From Dehalococcoidales bacterium (GTDB taxonomy: Bacteria; Chloroflexota; Dehalococcoidia; Dehalococcoidales; JAQTVP01), in the NCBI GenBank assembly GCA_028707015.1, contig JAQTVP010000006.1, positions 1 to 21,565 of the forward strand: a stretch of 21,565 nt of DNA, given 5' to 3'. The notes under the pieces were generated by a model. It was not told the origin of the DNA. It did no database searches and worked only from the letters and a program-made list of their open reading frames with translations. Within the stretch, counting starts at the first letter, position 1, and each line of letters starts with the position of its first letter. The position numbers and the translations under genes were made by a program. This document shows positions 14,351 through 21,565 of this stretch, piece after piece.

Positions 14351-16105
14351 TTACTCCTCTTCCTGAGTCTCTCCGGAAACAATAGTTACAGAGAGTTGTG
14401 AGTTATATATTTGTTGATACAGACCATTCTTTGCCAGCAAATCGTCATGTTTACCCCGCTCAATTATTTGACCTTCTTTAAGCATCAAAATAAGATCAGC
14501 ATTTTTAATTATGGGCAGACGATGTGTAATAATAAAAGTAGTGCGCCCTTTAATAAGTTTATCCAGCGCCCGGCGGATGAGATATTCAGTTTCAGCATCT
14601 ACACTCGATGTGGAATCATCCAGGATGAGAATACTGGGATTAACCAGCAGAGTACGGGCTATAGCCAGCCGCTGTTTTTCCCCACCGGAAAGAGTAATAC
14701 CGCGTTCACCTACCCAGGTATTATAGCCATCAGGAAGGCTCTGGATAAAATCATGAAGATAAGCTGCTTTAGCAACTTCAATTATCTGCTCTTTACTGGC
14801 ACTTGTTGCACCATAGGCAATATTATCCCGAATGGTAGCTGAGAATAGAAAGACATCCTGCTGTGCTGTTATCACATTACTGCGCAATGAAGCTATGGTC
14901 ATATCACGAATATCGATACCATCAATAGTAATACGTCCACTTTTTACGTCATAGAATCTCGGAATGAGATGGGCAATAGTGCTCTTCCCACTACCTGAGT
15001 TCCCAACCAGAGCTACTAATTCCCCTGGCTTCACACTAAAGCTGATGTTTTTCAAAGCAGGAGTCGTTAAATTGTAACTGAAACTAACATCTTCAAAGTT
15101 GATCTGTCCCTTGAGGATACCTGCCTCAATAGCATCTATTTTTTCCTGGATCATTGGCCGAGTATTGAGTATCTCAAAAATACGTTGCCCCGCCGATATG
15201 GTACGGGAAAGAAGGTTTGTCATGAATCCTAGACGCCGGACAGGCATTGCCATCATACCCAGGTATAAAATGAATTGGGTTAGATTACCTATAGTCAGCG
15301 TACCTGCTATCACTTGTTGCCCGCCATACCACAGGATAAGTGCTGTCGGTATGCTAATGAGAAATACCATTAGAGGTACATTTAAAGCCATCTGCCGCGC
15401 AACGCGAATGTGTTCATTATACAGTAGGGTTGTATCAGCAGAGAATTTTTGGGTCTCCTCTGCCTGATGCGAAAACGCCTTTACCACCCGTACTCCAGTA
15501 AGATTTTCTTCCAGCGTAGTACCCAAAGCTGCCATCAACTGTTGTATTTTAAGCCACATTGGACGAATATGGCGACTATTAGAGATAGCCCGCCAGCCAA
15601 CAAAAGGTAAAAAAGCTAATGTGAGCAATGCCAGCTGCCAATTTATCGAGACTAGAATGTAAGATATACCAATGAAAAGGATAAACATTTGGATTAGCCC
15701 TAATAAACCCCTGCCGACAAACATCCGTATGGCTTCTACATCAGTAGTGGCGCGTGACATAAGTTGGCCAGTTTGAGCCTGGTCATGAAAGGCAAAACTT
15801 AATCGCTGGAGATGTTCATAGAGCTTATTTCTAATATCGTAGCAAGTTTTCTGAGAGACTACTACACTGAGATAACTATACCCATAGGCGGAAATACCTC
15901 TCAAGGTAGTGGCACTAAATACAACTACTACCGCCCATATCAGAAAACTCCGTTCTCCTTGGCTGGCCACGGTATCAATAGCCTCACCTAGAATCCAGGG
16001 AATAGCCAATCCGGAGGCCGTAGTTATTAGCAAGCATACAAACGCAAGAAGCAACAATACCCAGTATTTACCGGTAAATACCATTAATCTAAAGAGTATT
16101 TTCAT
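14351..16105 (-). CDS. ABC exporter half-transporter, subunit with the degenerate Walker B
   Basis: A 584-residue partner of the following gene, with six helices and an ATPase domain. Walker A is GNSGSGKST near 365, the signature is intact (LSGGEKQRL near 470), but after Walker B the catalytic Glu is Asp (ILILDDSTSSVD near 490). The H-loop His is kept (IITHRLPII). In heterodimers this subunit's Walker motifs pair with the partner's degenerate LSAGQ to form the non-hydrolysing site, while its intact LSGGE completes the active site; both halves fit that scheme. It corresponds to TM287. The ATG at 16103-16105 has only a weak AGG upstream. The 265-base gap before it separates it from the OmpR-type regulator gene on the same strand. 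Confidence 0.92.
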   Translation of the reverse strand: MKILFRLMVFTGKYWVLLLLAFVCLLITTASGLAIPWILGEAIDTVASQGERSFLIWAVVVVFSATTLRGISAYGYSYLSVVVSQKTCYDIRNKLYEHLQRLSFAFHDQAQTGQLMSRATTDVEAIRMFVGRGLLGLIQMFILFIGISYILVSINWQLALLTLAFLPFVGWRAISNSRHIRPMWLKIQQLMAALGTTLEENLTGVRVVKAFSHQAEETQKFSADTTLLYNEHIRVARQMALNVPLMVFLISIPTALILWYGGQQVIAGTLTIGNLTQFILYLGMMAMPVRRLGFMTNLLSRTISAGQRIFEILNTRPMIQEKIDAIEAGILKGQINFEDVSFSYNLTTPALKNISFSVKPGELVALVGNSGSGKSTIAHLIPRFYDVKSGRITIDGIDIRDMTIASLRSNVITAQQDVFLFSATIRDNIAYGATSASKEQIIEVAKAAYLHDFIQSLPDGYNTWVGERGITLSGGEKQRLAIARTLLVNPSILILDDSTSSVDAETEYLIRRALDKLIKGRTTFIITHRLPIIKNADLILMLKEGQIIERGKHDDLLAKNGLYQQIYNSQLSVTIVSGETQEEE

Positions 16106-16370
16106 TTCATGCCTAAAACCGATAAAGATAATATCTGTTTCAATATTATTCTACCACTTTCAGAGATTTTACACACCAATTGACATGAGTTATGCTGCAC
16201 AGATAGCTGCTCTAGGTTTAATGGCAGTCAATTGCACTTTGAGGGAAAGGCAATATCACATAAGTATCAGTTATGTCACCAGTCAGTATATTAGGATTTC
16301 AGGTTAGAATTTATTAAATACGAGGAATTTTTTTACATCCAAATGCTGGTATTGGAAATGAGAAGTGGTG
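16106..16370. other. Gap between the signalling operon and the ABC exporter
   Basis: No gene is supported on either strand. The minus strand holds AT-rich stretches that could include a promoter for the exporter, but no hexamer pair with good spacing was found, and no hairpin followed by a T-run ends the upstream operon. Read-through from the regulator gene into the exporter is therefore possible. Confidence 0.5.
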
Positions 16371-17069
16371 TTAACTGGTTTTTTGGAAGCAGTAACCAAC
16401 TCCAGGCTCAGTTATAATGTACTTGGGTAACGAGGAATTTGGCTCAATTTTCTGGCGCAGGTGTGAAATATAAATACGCACATAATCCAGGTCATCGGTA
16501 TATTCCCACCCCCACACCCTTTCTAAAATCTGCTTATGGGTAAGAATACGACCGGCATTTTCTACCAGCAAAATAAACAAATTATACTCTCTTGGTGTTA
16601 GCCTCACCCGCTCTCCATTGACTGTAATTTTCCGCTCAGTAACATCCACCACAAGGAAACCATCACCATAGGTAATTTGCTTCTCAATATCTGCGGAAGG
16701 AAGTTCTGCACGTCGTAAGGCACCACGCACTCTTGCTAAGAGTTCATTATTACCCACCGGTTTCAATAGATAATCATCAGCCCCATAATCCAACCCTCGA
16801 ACTATATCTTCTTCTGACTGACGTTTACCAGTGAGCATAATGATGGGTATATTAGAGACATCACGCATGCGACTGCAGGTCTGCCAGCCATCCATTCTGG
16901 GCATGACCACATCCAATAACACTAAATCTGGCTTATAAGCAAAAAATATTTGCAGAGCTTCCTGCCCATTACTAGCTTTAAATACCTCATACCCTCGCTG
17001 GCTAAGAACCTGAGCAATCATTTTAACCAAACGCTCTTCATCATCAACTATAAGGATTTTTTTTTTCAT
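16371..17069 (-). CDS. OmpR/PhoB-family response regulator
   Basis: The 232-residue protein has a receiver domain (1-118) with acidic pocket D9/D10, phospho-acceptor D53 (LVLLDVVMP), the switch Thr in MLTGKR and Lys in LLKPVG. A winged-helix DNA-binding domain (about 130-230) follows, with RLTPREYNLFILLVENAG and the recognition segment DDLDYVRIYISHLRQKIEP ending in the wing GVGYCF. It is the only DNA-binding output in the operon and the last gene, 14 bases after the single-domain receiver. There is no visible Shine-Dalgarno sequence before the ATG. The target is not known; the exporter immediately downstream on the same strand is a natural candidate. Confidence 0.93.
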   Translation of the reverse strand: MKKKILIVDDEERLVKMIAQVLSQRGYEVFKASNGQEALQIFFAYKPDLVLLDVVMPRMDGWQTCSRMRDVSNIPIIMLTGKRQSEEDIVRGLDYGADDYLLKPVGNNELLARVRGALRRAELPSADIEKQITYGDGFLVVDVTERKITVNGERVRLTPREYNLFILLVENAGRILTHKQILERVWGWEYTDDLDYVRIYISHLRQKIEPNSSLPKYIITEPGVGYCFQKTS

Positions 17070-17083
17070 TTTAGTTATATAAT

Positions 17084-17458
17084 TTATTTTCTCTGTAATA
17101 ACATTTCGGCAATCATTCCGGGTAATTCACGGGTATTAATTGGTTTGGATAAATAAGCATCGCAACCGGATTCAATGATTGTTTCCTGATCACCTTTCAT
17201 TGCATATGCCGTAACTCCAATAATAGGAGTATTACAGAATGCTGGGATTTTTCTAAGTTTTTTAGTTACCTCAAGTCCATTCAACTTAGGAAGCTGTATG
17301 TCCATTATGATAAGATCCGGCTGTACTTTTATAGCAACATCAAAAGCTTCTTCCCCATCAGTTGCTTTGAGTAAAATATATTCTCTACCCCTCAGCACCA
17401 TTTCAAGTAGTTTCATATTTAAGGGATTATCTTCAACAATCAGTATTTTCTCTTTCAT
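17084..17458 (-). CDS. Single-domain response regulator (DivK-like)
   Basis: A 124-residue stand-alone receiver with E9/D10, phospho-acceptor D53 (LIIMDIQLP), Thr in GVTAYA and Lys in LSKPIN. The segment NPLNMKLLEMVL and AYAMKGD, with a GCDAYLSKPI end, is the DivK/CheY-like subtype often used as a phosphorelay shuttle or to control kinases by protein contact. It has no output domain. It lies 20 bases after the receiver-kinase hybrid and 14 bases before the OmpR-type regulator, so it may carry phosphate between them (inference). Confidence 0.92.
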   Translation of the reverse strand: MKEKILIVEDNPLNMKLLEMVLRGREYILLKATDGEEAFDVAIKVQPDLIIMDIQLPKLNGLEVTKKLRKIPAFCNTPIIGVTAYAMKGDQETIIESGCDAYLSKPINTRELPGMIAEMLLQRK

Positions 17459-17478
17459 TAAACTATTCCGGAATATGA

Positions 17479-18633
17479 TTAACCATGTACTGCTAACGGT
17501 AATGTGAAAGTAAACCGGCTTCCTTTCCCATACTCACTATTTACCCAAATTCGCCCGCCATACCCTCCAATAATCTGTTTAACCAGAGCTAAACCTAATC
17601 CCGTTCCACTCGTCTCTCTGGTTAAAGCATCGTCCAGGCGGCAAAACGGTTCAAATATCCGCTCTTGATTTTCCTTACTGATTCCAATACCACTATCAAT
17701 TACGCTTACCTGACACCAATCATTATCTCTAACCACCTCAATTTTCAATTTACCTCCATCAGGAGTAAATTTAGTGGCATTACTTAATAAATTAAGAAAC
17801 ACCTCACTCACTTTCGCTTTGTCAGCGTGAACCAATGGCAACCCTTCTTCTATTTCAATATCAAGATTATGCTGCCTTGGTACCAATATTGGCAGTAAAC
17901 TTCTGGTCAATAATGTCACAAACTCATTTAAAGCAAATTTTGTCAGGTTGAGTGGTGTTGTTCCTGATTCTATTTTTGACAGGTCAAGAACCTCATTAAT
18001 TAGATTAAGCAAGTGCTGACTGCTTCCCAAAATATCATTAAGGAATTGTTCTTGCTCTTCATTAATTTTTCCCGGCACTTCATCTCTAAGTAATTCAGAA
18101 AATCCCATTACAACATTTAATTGGGTGCGTAATTCATGTGACATACTAGCTAAAAAGGCCGACTTTGCCTGAGTCGCCTTCGCCAGCTCGTCATTGGCTT
18201 CATATAGTAGCTTATTAGTACGCTGCAAGCTATCAACCAACCTTTTATTTTCCAGAGAAAGTCTCTGTTGTTTTAAAGCATTAGCAATTGCGGTTTTAAT
18301 CTCTTCCGGATTTACCGGCTTCACAAAATAGGCATAAGCTCCCTGATTCACCGCCTCTATTGCTGTTTCCACACTAGCATACCCAGTCATCGTAATCACT
18401 GCTACTTCCGGGTCTATTTCCTTGGCCAGCTCCAGTATCTCCATACCATCAATGTCAGGCAACCTGATATCAGTAATAACGACATTAAAAGAGGTTTTTT
18501 TTATAATTTCTAAGGCATCAACCCCTCTCTCTAGCCCGATAACCTTATAGCCGGCATCTTCCAGTATTCCACACAGAGTTACTCTTGCACCTTCGCCATC
18601 TTCCACTATTATTATTTTGGCTTCCATCTCCAT
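17479..18633 (-). CDS. Receiver-histidine kinase hybrid (N-terminal receiver)
   Basis: A 384-residue soluble protein: receiver (5-120) with E11/D12, phospho-acceptor D55 (VVITDIRLP) and Lys in FVKPVN; a coiled linker (about 122-158); HisKA domain with H166 (SMSHELRTQLN); HATPase domain with N-box (FLNLLSNATKF), G1 (DSGIGIS) and G2 (GTGLGLALVKQII). No membrane segment, so its input is the receiver itself. The H-box has Gln where Pro is usual (HELRTQ, not HELRTP). Its ATG overlaps the stop of the double-receiver gene by one base (TAATG), so the two are coupled. A kinase under control of its own receiver fits a middle stage of a relay. Confidence 0.93.
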   Translation of the reverse strand: MEMEAKIIIVEDGEGARVTLCGILEDAGYKVIGLERGVDALEIIKKTSFNVVITDIRLPDIDGMEILELAKEIDPEVAVITMTGYASVETAIEAVNQGAYAYFVKPVNPEEIKTAIANALKQQRLSLENKRLVDSLQRTNKLLYEANDELAKATQAKSAFLASMSHELRTQLNVVMGFSELLRDEVPGKINEEQEQFLNDILGSSQHLLNLINEVLDLSKIESGTTPLNLTKFALNEFVTLLTRSLLPILVPRQHNLDIEIEEGLPLVHADKAKVSEVFLNLLSNATKFTPDGGKLKIEVVRDNDWCQVSVIDSGIGISKENQERIFEPFCRLDDALTRETSGTGLGLALVKQIIGGYGGRIWVNSEYGKGSRFTFTLPLAVHG

Positions 18634-19364
18634 TATTTATTTTTCTCTTTGTTGATATTGCTTATCAAAGCAATAATATTTTCTACATCAAAAGGCTTAT
18701 AAATGCAGGCATAAGCCCCTTCTTGTATTGCCTTTTTCACATGTTCTTCCTCAGTATATCCAGTCATCATAATCACTGTTACCTGAGGATCAATATTCTT
18801 TACCTGCTCAAATGTTTCCACTCCACTCATACCAGGCAACCTAACATCCAGAAAAATAATGTCATAATGCTTACTCTTCACCATTTCAATTGTTTCAATG
18901 CCATCCCGGGCAGTAGCCAATCTGTACCCATGATCCTCCAGTAAGCCTTTTAACGTTTCCCTATCACCGAATTGATCATCAACCACCAGTATCAAGATTT
19001 TTCCACTAAGTAATTCCTCAATAAGTTTTATGATTTTATCTATATCAAAAGGTTTACAAATGAGAGCATAAGCCCCTTCCTCAATAGCTTCTTTTATTAA
19101 ATCTTCAACTGAATAAGCAGTCATCATAATTACTGCCGCTTTGGGATCAATCTTTTTAATTTCCCTGAAGGCCTGCACTCCGCTTATTCCCGGCATTTTT
19201 ATATCCATGAAGATAGCCTCAAAGTGAGTCTCTTTAACCGCCTCAATCGCTTGATACCCATTTTCTGCGGTGATAACATTGTAACCATTGTCCTCCAGTA
19301 TTCCGCCAAGAGTCAGCCTCATACTTCTCAGGTCATCAACTACTAATATATTATACTTTTCCAT
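18633..19364 (-). CDS. Tandem double-receiver protein
   Basis: The 243-residue protein consists of two complete receiver domains (1-119 and 122-238) and nothing else. Both are predicted to be active: D54 and D173 as phospho-acceptors, acidic pairs D10/D11 and D129/D130, Thr in MMTAYS and MMTGYT, and Lys in CKPFD and YKPFD. The domains are similar to each other (LTLGGILEDNGY against ETLKGLLEDHGY; both end in KPFD), so an internal duplication is likely. No effector, Hpt or kinase domain is present. GAGGG seven bases before the ATG is a good ribosome-binding site. It lies 18 bases after the membrane kinase and overlaps the hybrid kinase, which suggests it passes signals between the two. Confidence 0.93.
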   Translation of the reverse strand: MEKYNILVVDDLRSMRLTLGGILEDNGYNVITAENGYQAIEAVKETHFEAIFMDIKMPGISGVQAFREIKKIDPKAAVIMMTAYSVEDLIKEAIEEGAYALICKPFDIDKIIKLIEELLSGKILILVVDDQFGDRETLKGLLEDHGYRLATARDGIETIEMVKSKHYDIIFLDVRLPGMSGVETFEQVKNIDPQVTVIMMTGYTEEEHVKKAIQEGAYACIYKPFDVENIIALISNINKEKNK

Positions 19365-19382
19365 TATCTTTCCCTCACGTAC

Positions 19383-20810
19383 CTATTGTCCCTGCAAAGG
19401 TAACTTTATGGTAAAAGTAGTTCCCTTCCCCACCTGACTCTCTACTTCAATATATCCCTGATGCCTGTCAATGATTGATTTACACACCGCTAATCCAAGT
19501 CCGATACCTTTGGCTTTCATTGTATAGAGAGGATCAAAGATTTTACCTGCAGCTTCCTCAGGTATCCCACAACCGGTATCACTAATCTCCACCTCCAGAA
19601 ATTTACTATTCTTTCCGGAACTAATAGTTAGATTACCTTTCTCAGGCATTGCCTGCAGCGCATTCATAATAATATTCACTAAAACCTGCTGGATTTGTTC
19701 GGTATCTATGTCAATAATGGGCAAGTCAACATTCAGCTTTTTAATAACTTCTATGTTTTCCGGAATAACCAAATGCGAAAGAGCATCCTCAATTACCCGG
19801 TTAATTTTGCTCGGTGAAACTGCAGGTTTTCCTACGCGGGAGAAACCCAAAAGGTCATTAATAATTTTATTAGATGAGTTTATCTCACTGTCTACAATAT
19901 CAAGAAATTCGATAAGCTTCGGTTCTTTTTGACTTAGCTCACTGCCTGTTATTTTTCTTTTCACATAGTATATGGCATTTTTGATAGCACCCAGAGGATT
20001 TCTTAGTTCGTGCCCCACTCCCCCCGCCAGTTGACCTATCGCTGCTAGTTTCTCAGAGCGAATTAACTGGTCCTGCGTTTCTCTTAACTCTTCGTTAGAC
20101 ACCTGTAACTCTTCATTAGTTGCACGTATTTCTTCCTCAATTACCTGTAATTCTTCATTCGATGCCCTTAGCTTTTCTTCACTAATCTGAAGTTCTTCAT
20201 TAGCTATTCTCAATTCTTGCGCATTTAGTTGCACTCTTTGCATAGCTTTGTTCAAATTATAAGCAGCAAACCAGCTTAAAAAAGCAACTAAATAGAAAAA
20301 TATTATCCGAACAGCAACAGTTACATGTGAAATTATTGGTTCTGGTTCTGGTATGGTAATTACCTGGGGAATGATCCCGGTCTGTTCAACTAGTATCATT
20401 ATCAGATAAACTAGAGTTGCCAAGGTAGCTGTTAGGAAACCAGCCTTTAACTTAATTACCATACCAGCAATGATAATTGGGAAAAAATAGATAATAGGTA
20501 ACGGACCGGTGAATCCCCAAAATATCGGGGTTACTATGGCAGTATATATTATATAACCAATAGTCAGAAAATAACCGGCAATTTTAACCTTGTTAATTTT
20601 AACTAGCCAGTAGGATATTAAACTGATAAAAATAGCTGATACCGCTACTGCGGTAAAAGAAATAACTGGAAACTCAGAATTAAACAACCAAAGGATAATA
20701 ACTACAATCTGAGATATTAACTGAGATATAAAAGCGCCTATAGCAATAATTCCAATGCTATCTGCCCTTCTCATGAATTCATTTTGAGGAAAATCTAATC
20801 CCATTACCAT
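19383..20810 (-). CDS. Membrane histidine kinase with repeated coiled coil
   Basis: About six hydrophobic helices occupy residues 17-185 (numbering from ATG 20808-20810, 475 residues). A regular coiled coil of three 14-residue units with the NEELQ core (about 201-242) follows, then HisKA with H267 (GVGHELRNPLGAIKN) and an HATPase domain with N-box (VLVNIIMNALQAM), G1 (DTGCGIP) and G2 (GIGLGLAVCKSII). There is no PAS domain. I prefer the ATG at 20810 because AAGGG lies six bases upstream; an in-frame TTG at 20891 would overlap the methyltransferase gene and has no site. The NEELQ coil is typical of kinases linked to CheB/CheR-type proteins, and the neighbour is CheR-like. The signal is unknown. 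Confidence 0.93.
   Translation of the reverse strand: MVMGLDFPQNEFMRRADSIGIIAIGAFISQLISQIVVIILWLFNSEFPVISFTAVAVSAIFISLISYWLVKINKVKIAGYFLTIGYIIYTAIVTPIFWGFTGPLPIIYFFPIIIAGMVIKLKAGFLTATLATLVYLIMILVEQTGIIPQVITIPEPEPIISHVTVAVRIIFFYLVAFLSWFAAYNLNKAMQRVQLNAQELRIANEELQISEEKLRASNEELQVIEEEIRATNEELQVSNEELRETQDQLIRSEKLAAIGQLAGGVGHELRNPLGAIKNAIYYVKRKITGSELSQKEPKLIEFLDIVDSEINSSNKIINDLLGFSRVGKPAVSPSKINRVIEDALSHLVIPENIEVIKKLNVDLPIIDIDTEQIQQVLVNIIMNALQAMPEKGNLTISSGKNSKFLEVEISDTGCGIPEEAAGKIFDPLYTMKAKGIGLGLAVCKSIIDRHQGYIEVESQVGKGTTFTIKLPLQGQ
20085..20210 (-). repeat. Three-unit 42-base repeat coding a coiled coil
   Basis: Within the membrane kinase gene, three consecutive 14-residue units start R(I/A)(A/S/T)NEELQ and end in two acidic-rich positions plus a hydrophobic residue; a partial fourth unit follows. 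Two heptads per unit keep the coil in register between the membrane domain and the kinase core. Confidence 0.75.
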
Positions 20811-20856
20811 TTCATTCCCTTTTTCAGTCCACTTATCAGCCGAATAAAGAATTGGA

Positions 20857-21565
20857 CTATTCCTTTTTATATATTTTTGCTCTCTTATCAAGACATCTTA
20901 GTTTATCGTTAAAATTACCAGGCAGGGTCTCTACTTCACCGAGAATCAGGTATCCCGGAGTTGCCAGTGAATCATATAGTTTACCAATTACTTTCTGCTG
21001 AAGTTGAGGTTGCAGATAAATCAGCACATTACAGCAAAATATACAATCCACCTCGGTAAGGAATTGAAATTTTGAAGTCAGGTCAAAATAAGAAAAGAGA
21101 ACTTTTTGCCTTATATCGTTATTCACCGCGTAATCTTTTCCGTGATACGTGAAATATTTTTTTATGATAATGGAATTAAGGTTATCATCTATATTTTTAA
21201 CGGGGCATAAACCTGATTTTGCTTCTTGTAAAGCTGTTTGGTTAATATCAGTAGCATATATAGAAATATCAAAATTATGCTGAAGTTCTCCCAGAAATTC
21301 CATAAGCATGATGCTAATGGAATAGGGTTCTTCCCCATGAGCACAGCCGGCACTCCAGAATCTGAGGTCATATTTATTTTGATTTTCTTTAAAGTTTACC
21401 AATTCAGGTAATATCAGACTGGCTACTTGCTGAAAGGTATTTGGATTTCTAAAAAAACTGCTTACTTGTATGGTAAAATCGTCAGTAAGTTTCTGATATT
21501 CTGCAGGATAAGTATCCAGATATTTAATATAATCCAGGTATGTTTTTGCTCCGGTAATACTTAAC
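20857..21565 (-). CDS. CheR-type SAM-dependent methyltransferase (5' end beyond the window)
   Basis: Coding continues in frame to the right edge, so the N-terminus (perhaps 25 residues) is missing. Visible are the CheR N-terminal helix region (VSSFFRNPNTF), the SAM-binding motif I (FWSAGCAHGEEPYSISIML), YATDIN and the motif CCNVLIYL, where the usual CheR reading is CRNVLIYF. CheR enzymes methylate glutamates of chemoreceptors, but no receptor, CheA, CheW or CheB gene is visible, and related domains also occur in non-chemotactic signalling proteins. It lies 46 bases upstream of the membrane kinase (20857 to 20810) and begins the signalling operon as far as the window shows. Confidence 0.9.
   Translation of the reverse strand, partial: LSITGAKTYLDYIKYLDTYPAEYQKLTDDFTIQVSSFFRNPNTFQQVASLILPELVNFKENQNKYDLRFWSAGCAHGEEPYSISIMLMEFLGELQHNFDISIYATDINQTALQEAKSGLCPVKNIDDNLNSIIIKKYFTYHGKDYAVNNDIRQKVLFSYFDLTSKFQFLTEVDCIFCCNVLIYLQPQLQQKVIGKLYDSLATPGYLILGEVETLPGNFNDKLRCLDKRAKIYKKE

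Noticed and set aside
10722..16307. Several frames of 60-143 codons antisense to folK, htpX and the ABC exporter genes.
   Set aside because: They lie wholly inside well-identified genes on the opposite strand, and show no family features or ribosome-binding sites.
16321..16440. Repeated CGAGGAATTT at 16321 and 16431.
   Set aside because: The second copy is inside the coding sequence of the response regulator and the repeat is only 10 bases, so chance is the simplest explanation.

Overview
The window looks like a chromosomal stretch from an uncultured member of the Chloroflexota, most likely near the Dehalococcoidia. This is inferred from gene content: a TGS-less ThrRS next to infC-rpmI-rplT, a 6-pyruvoyl-tetrahydropterin synthase with adjacent Cys and Glu beside folK, paired PspC/LiaF-like small membrane proteins, and an AT-rich base composition. 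There is no phage, insertion sequence, CRISPR array or plasmid signature. Start sites are often TTG, and one probable start is a near-cognate ATT/ATA.

Layout. (1) 57-3979, minus strand: the translation cluster thrS, two small membrane proteins (PspC/LiaF-like), infC, rpmI, rplT, with a strong promoter before infC and a leader terminator before thrS. (2) 4203-6604, plus: two tandem, duplicated MFS exporters, each with its own -10 box close to the start codon and no Shine-Dalgarno sequence. (3) 6746-6904: initiator tRNA with promoter and terminator. (4) 6956-7438, minus: a VOC/glyoxalase protein. (5) 7684-9439, plus: an ABC-2 ATPase and permease pair. (6) 9440-10335: a sparsely coding stretch with two hairpins, a 24-residue membrane peptide gene and an apparently leaderless Trm112-like zinc-ribbon gene. 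(7) 10341-11228, minus: a pterin/folate pair (PTPS-type QueD homologue and folK). (8) 11475-12440, plus: an HtpX-type membrane metalloprotease carrying a canonical EF-hand loop. (9) 12519-16105, minus: a heterodimeric ABC exporter. (10) 16371-21565, minus: a six-gene signalling operon (CheR-type methyltransferase cut by the window edge, membrane histidine kinase, double receiver, receiver-kinase hybrid, DivK-like receiver, OmpR-type regulator).

How the parts may work together. The signalling operon holds five receiver domains, two kinases and one DNA-binding output but no Hpt domain in view. It reads in the same direction as the ABC exporter 265 bases downstream, so the OmpR regulator could control that exporter (inference). 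The PTPS homologue and FolK would supply and then pyrophosphorylate 6-hydroxymethyl-dihydropterin if the Cys-Glu active site gives the FolB-bypass activity known for PTPS-III enzymes. The observations most worth a second look are the EF-hand in the HtpX protease, the PTPS-III/FolK pair, the multi-receiver operon, the thrS leader terminator that lacks a T-box, and the genes with very short or absent leaders.
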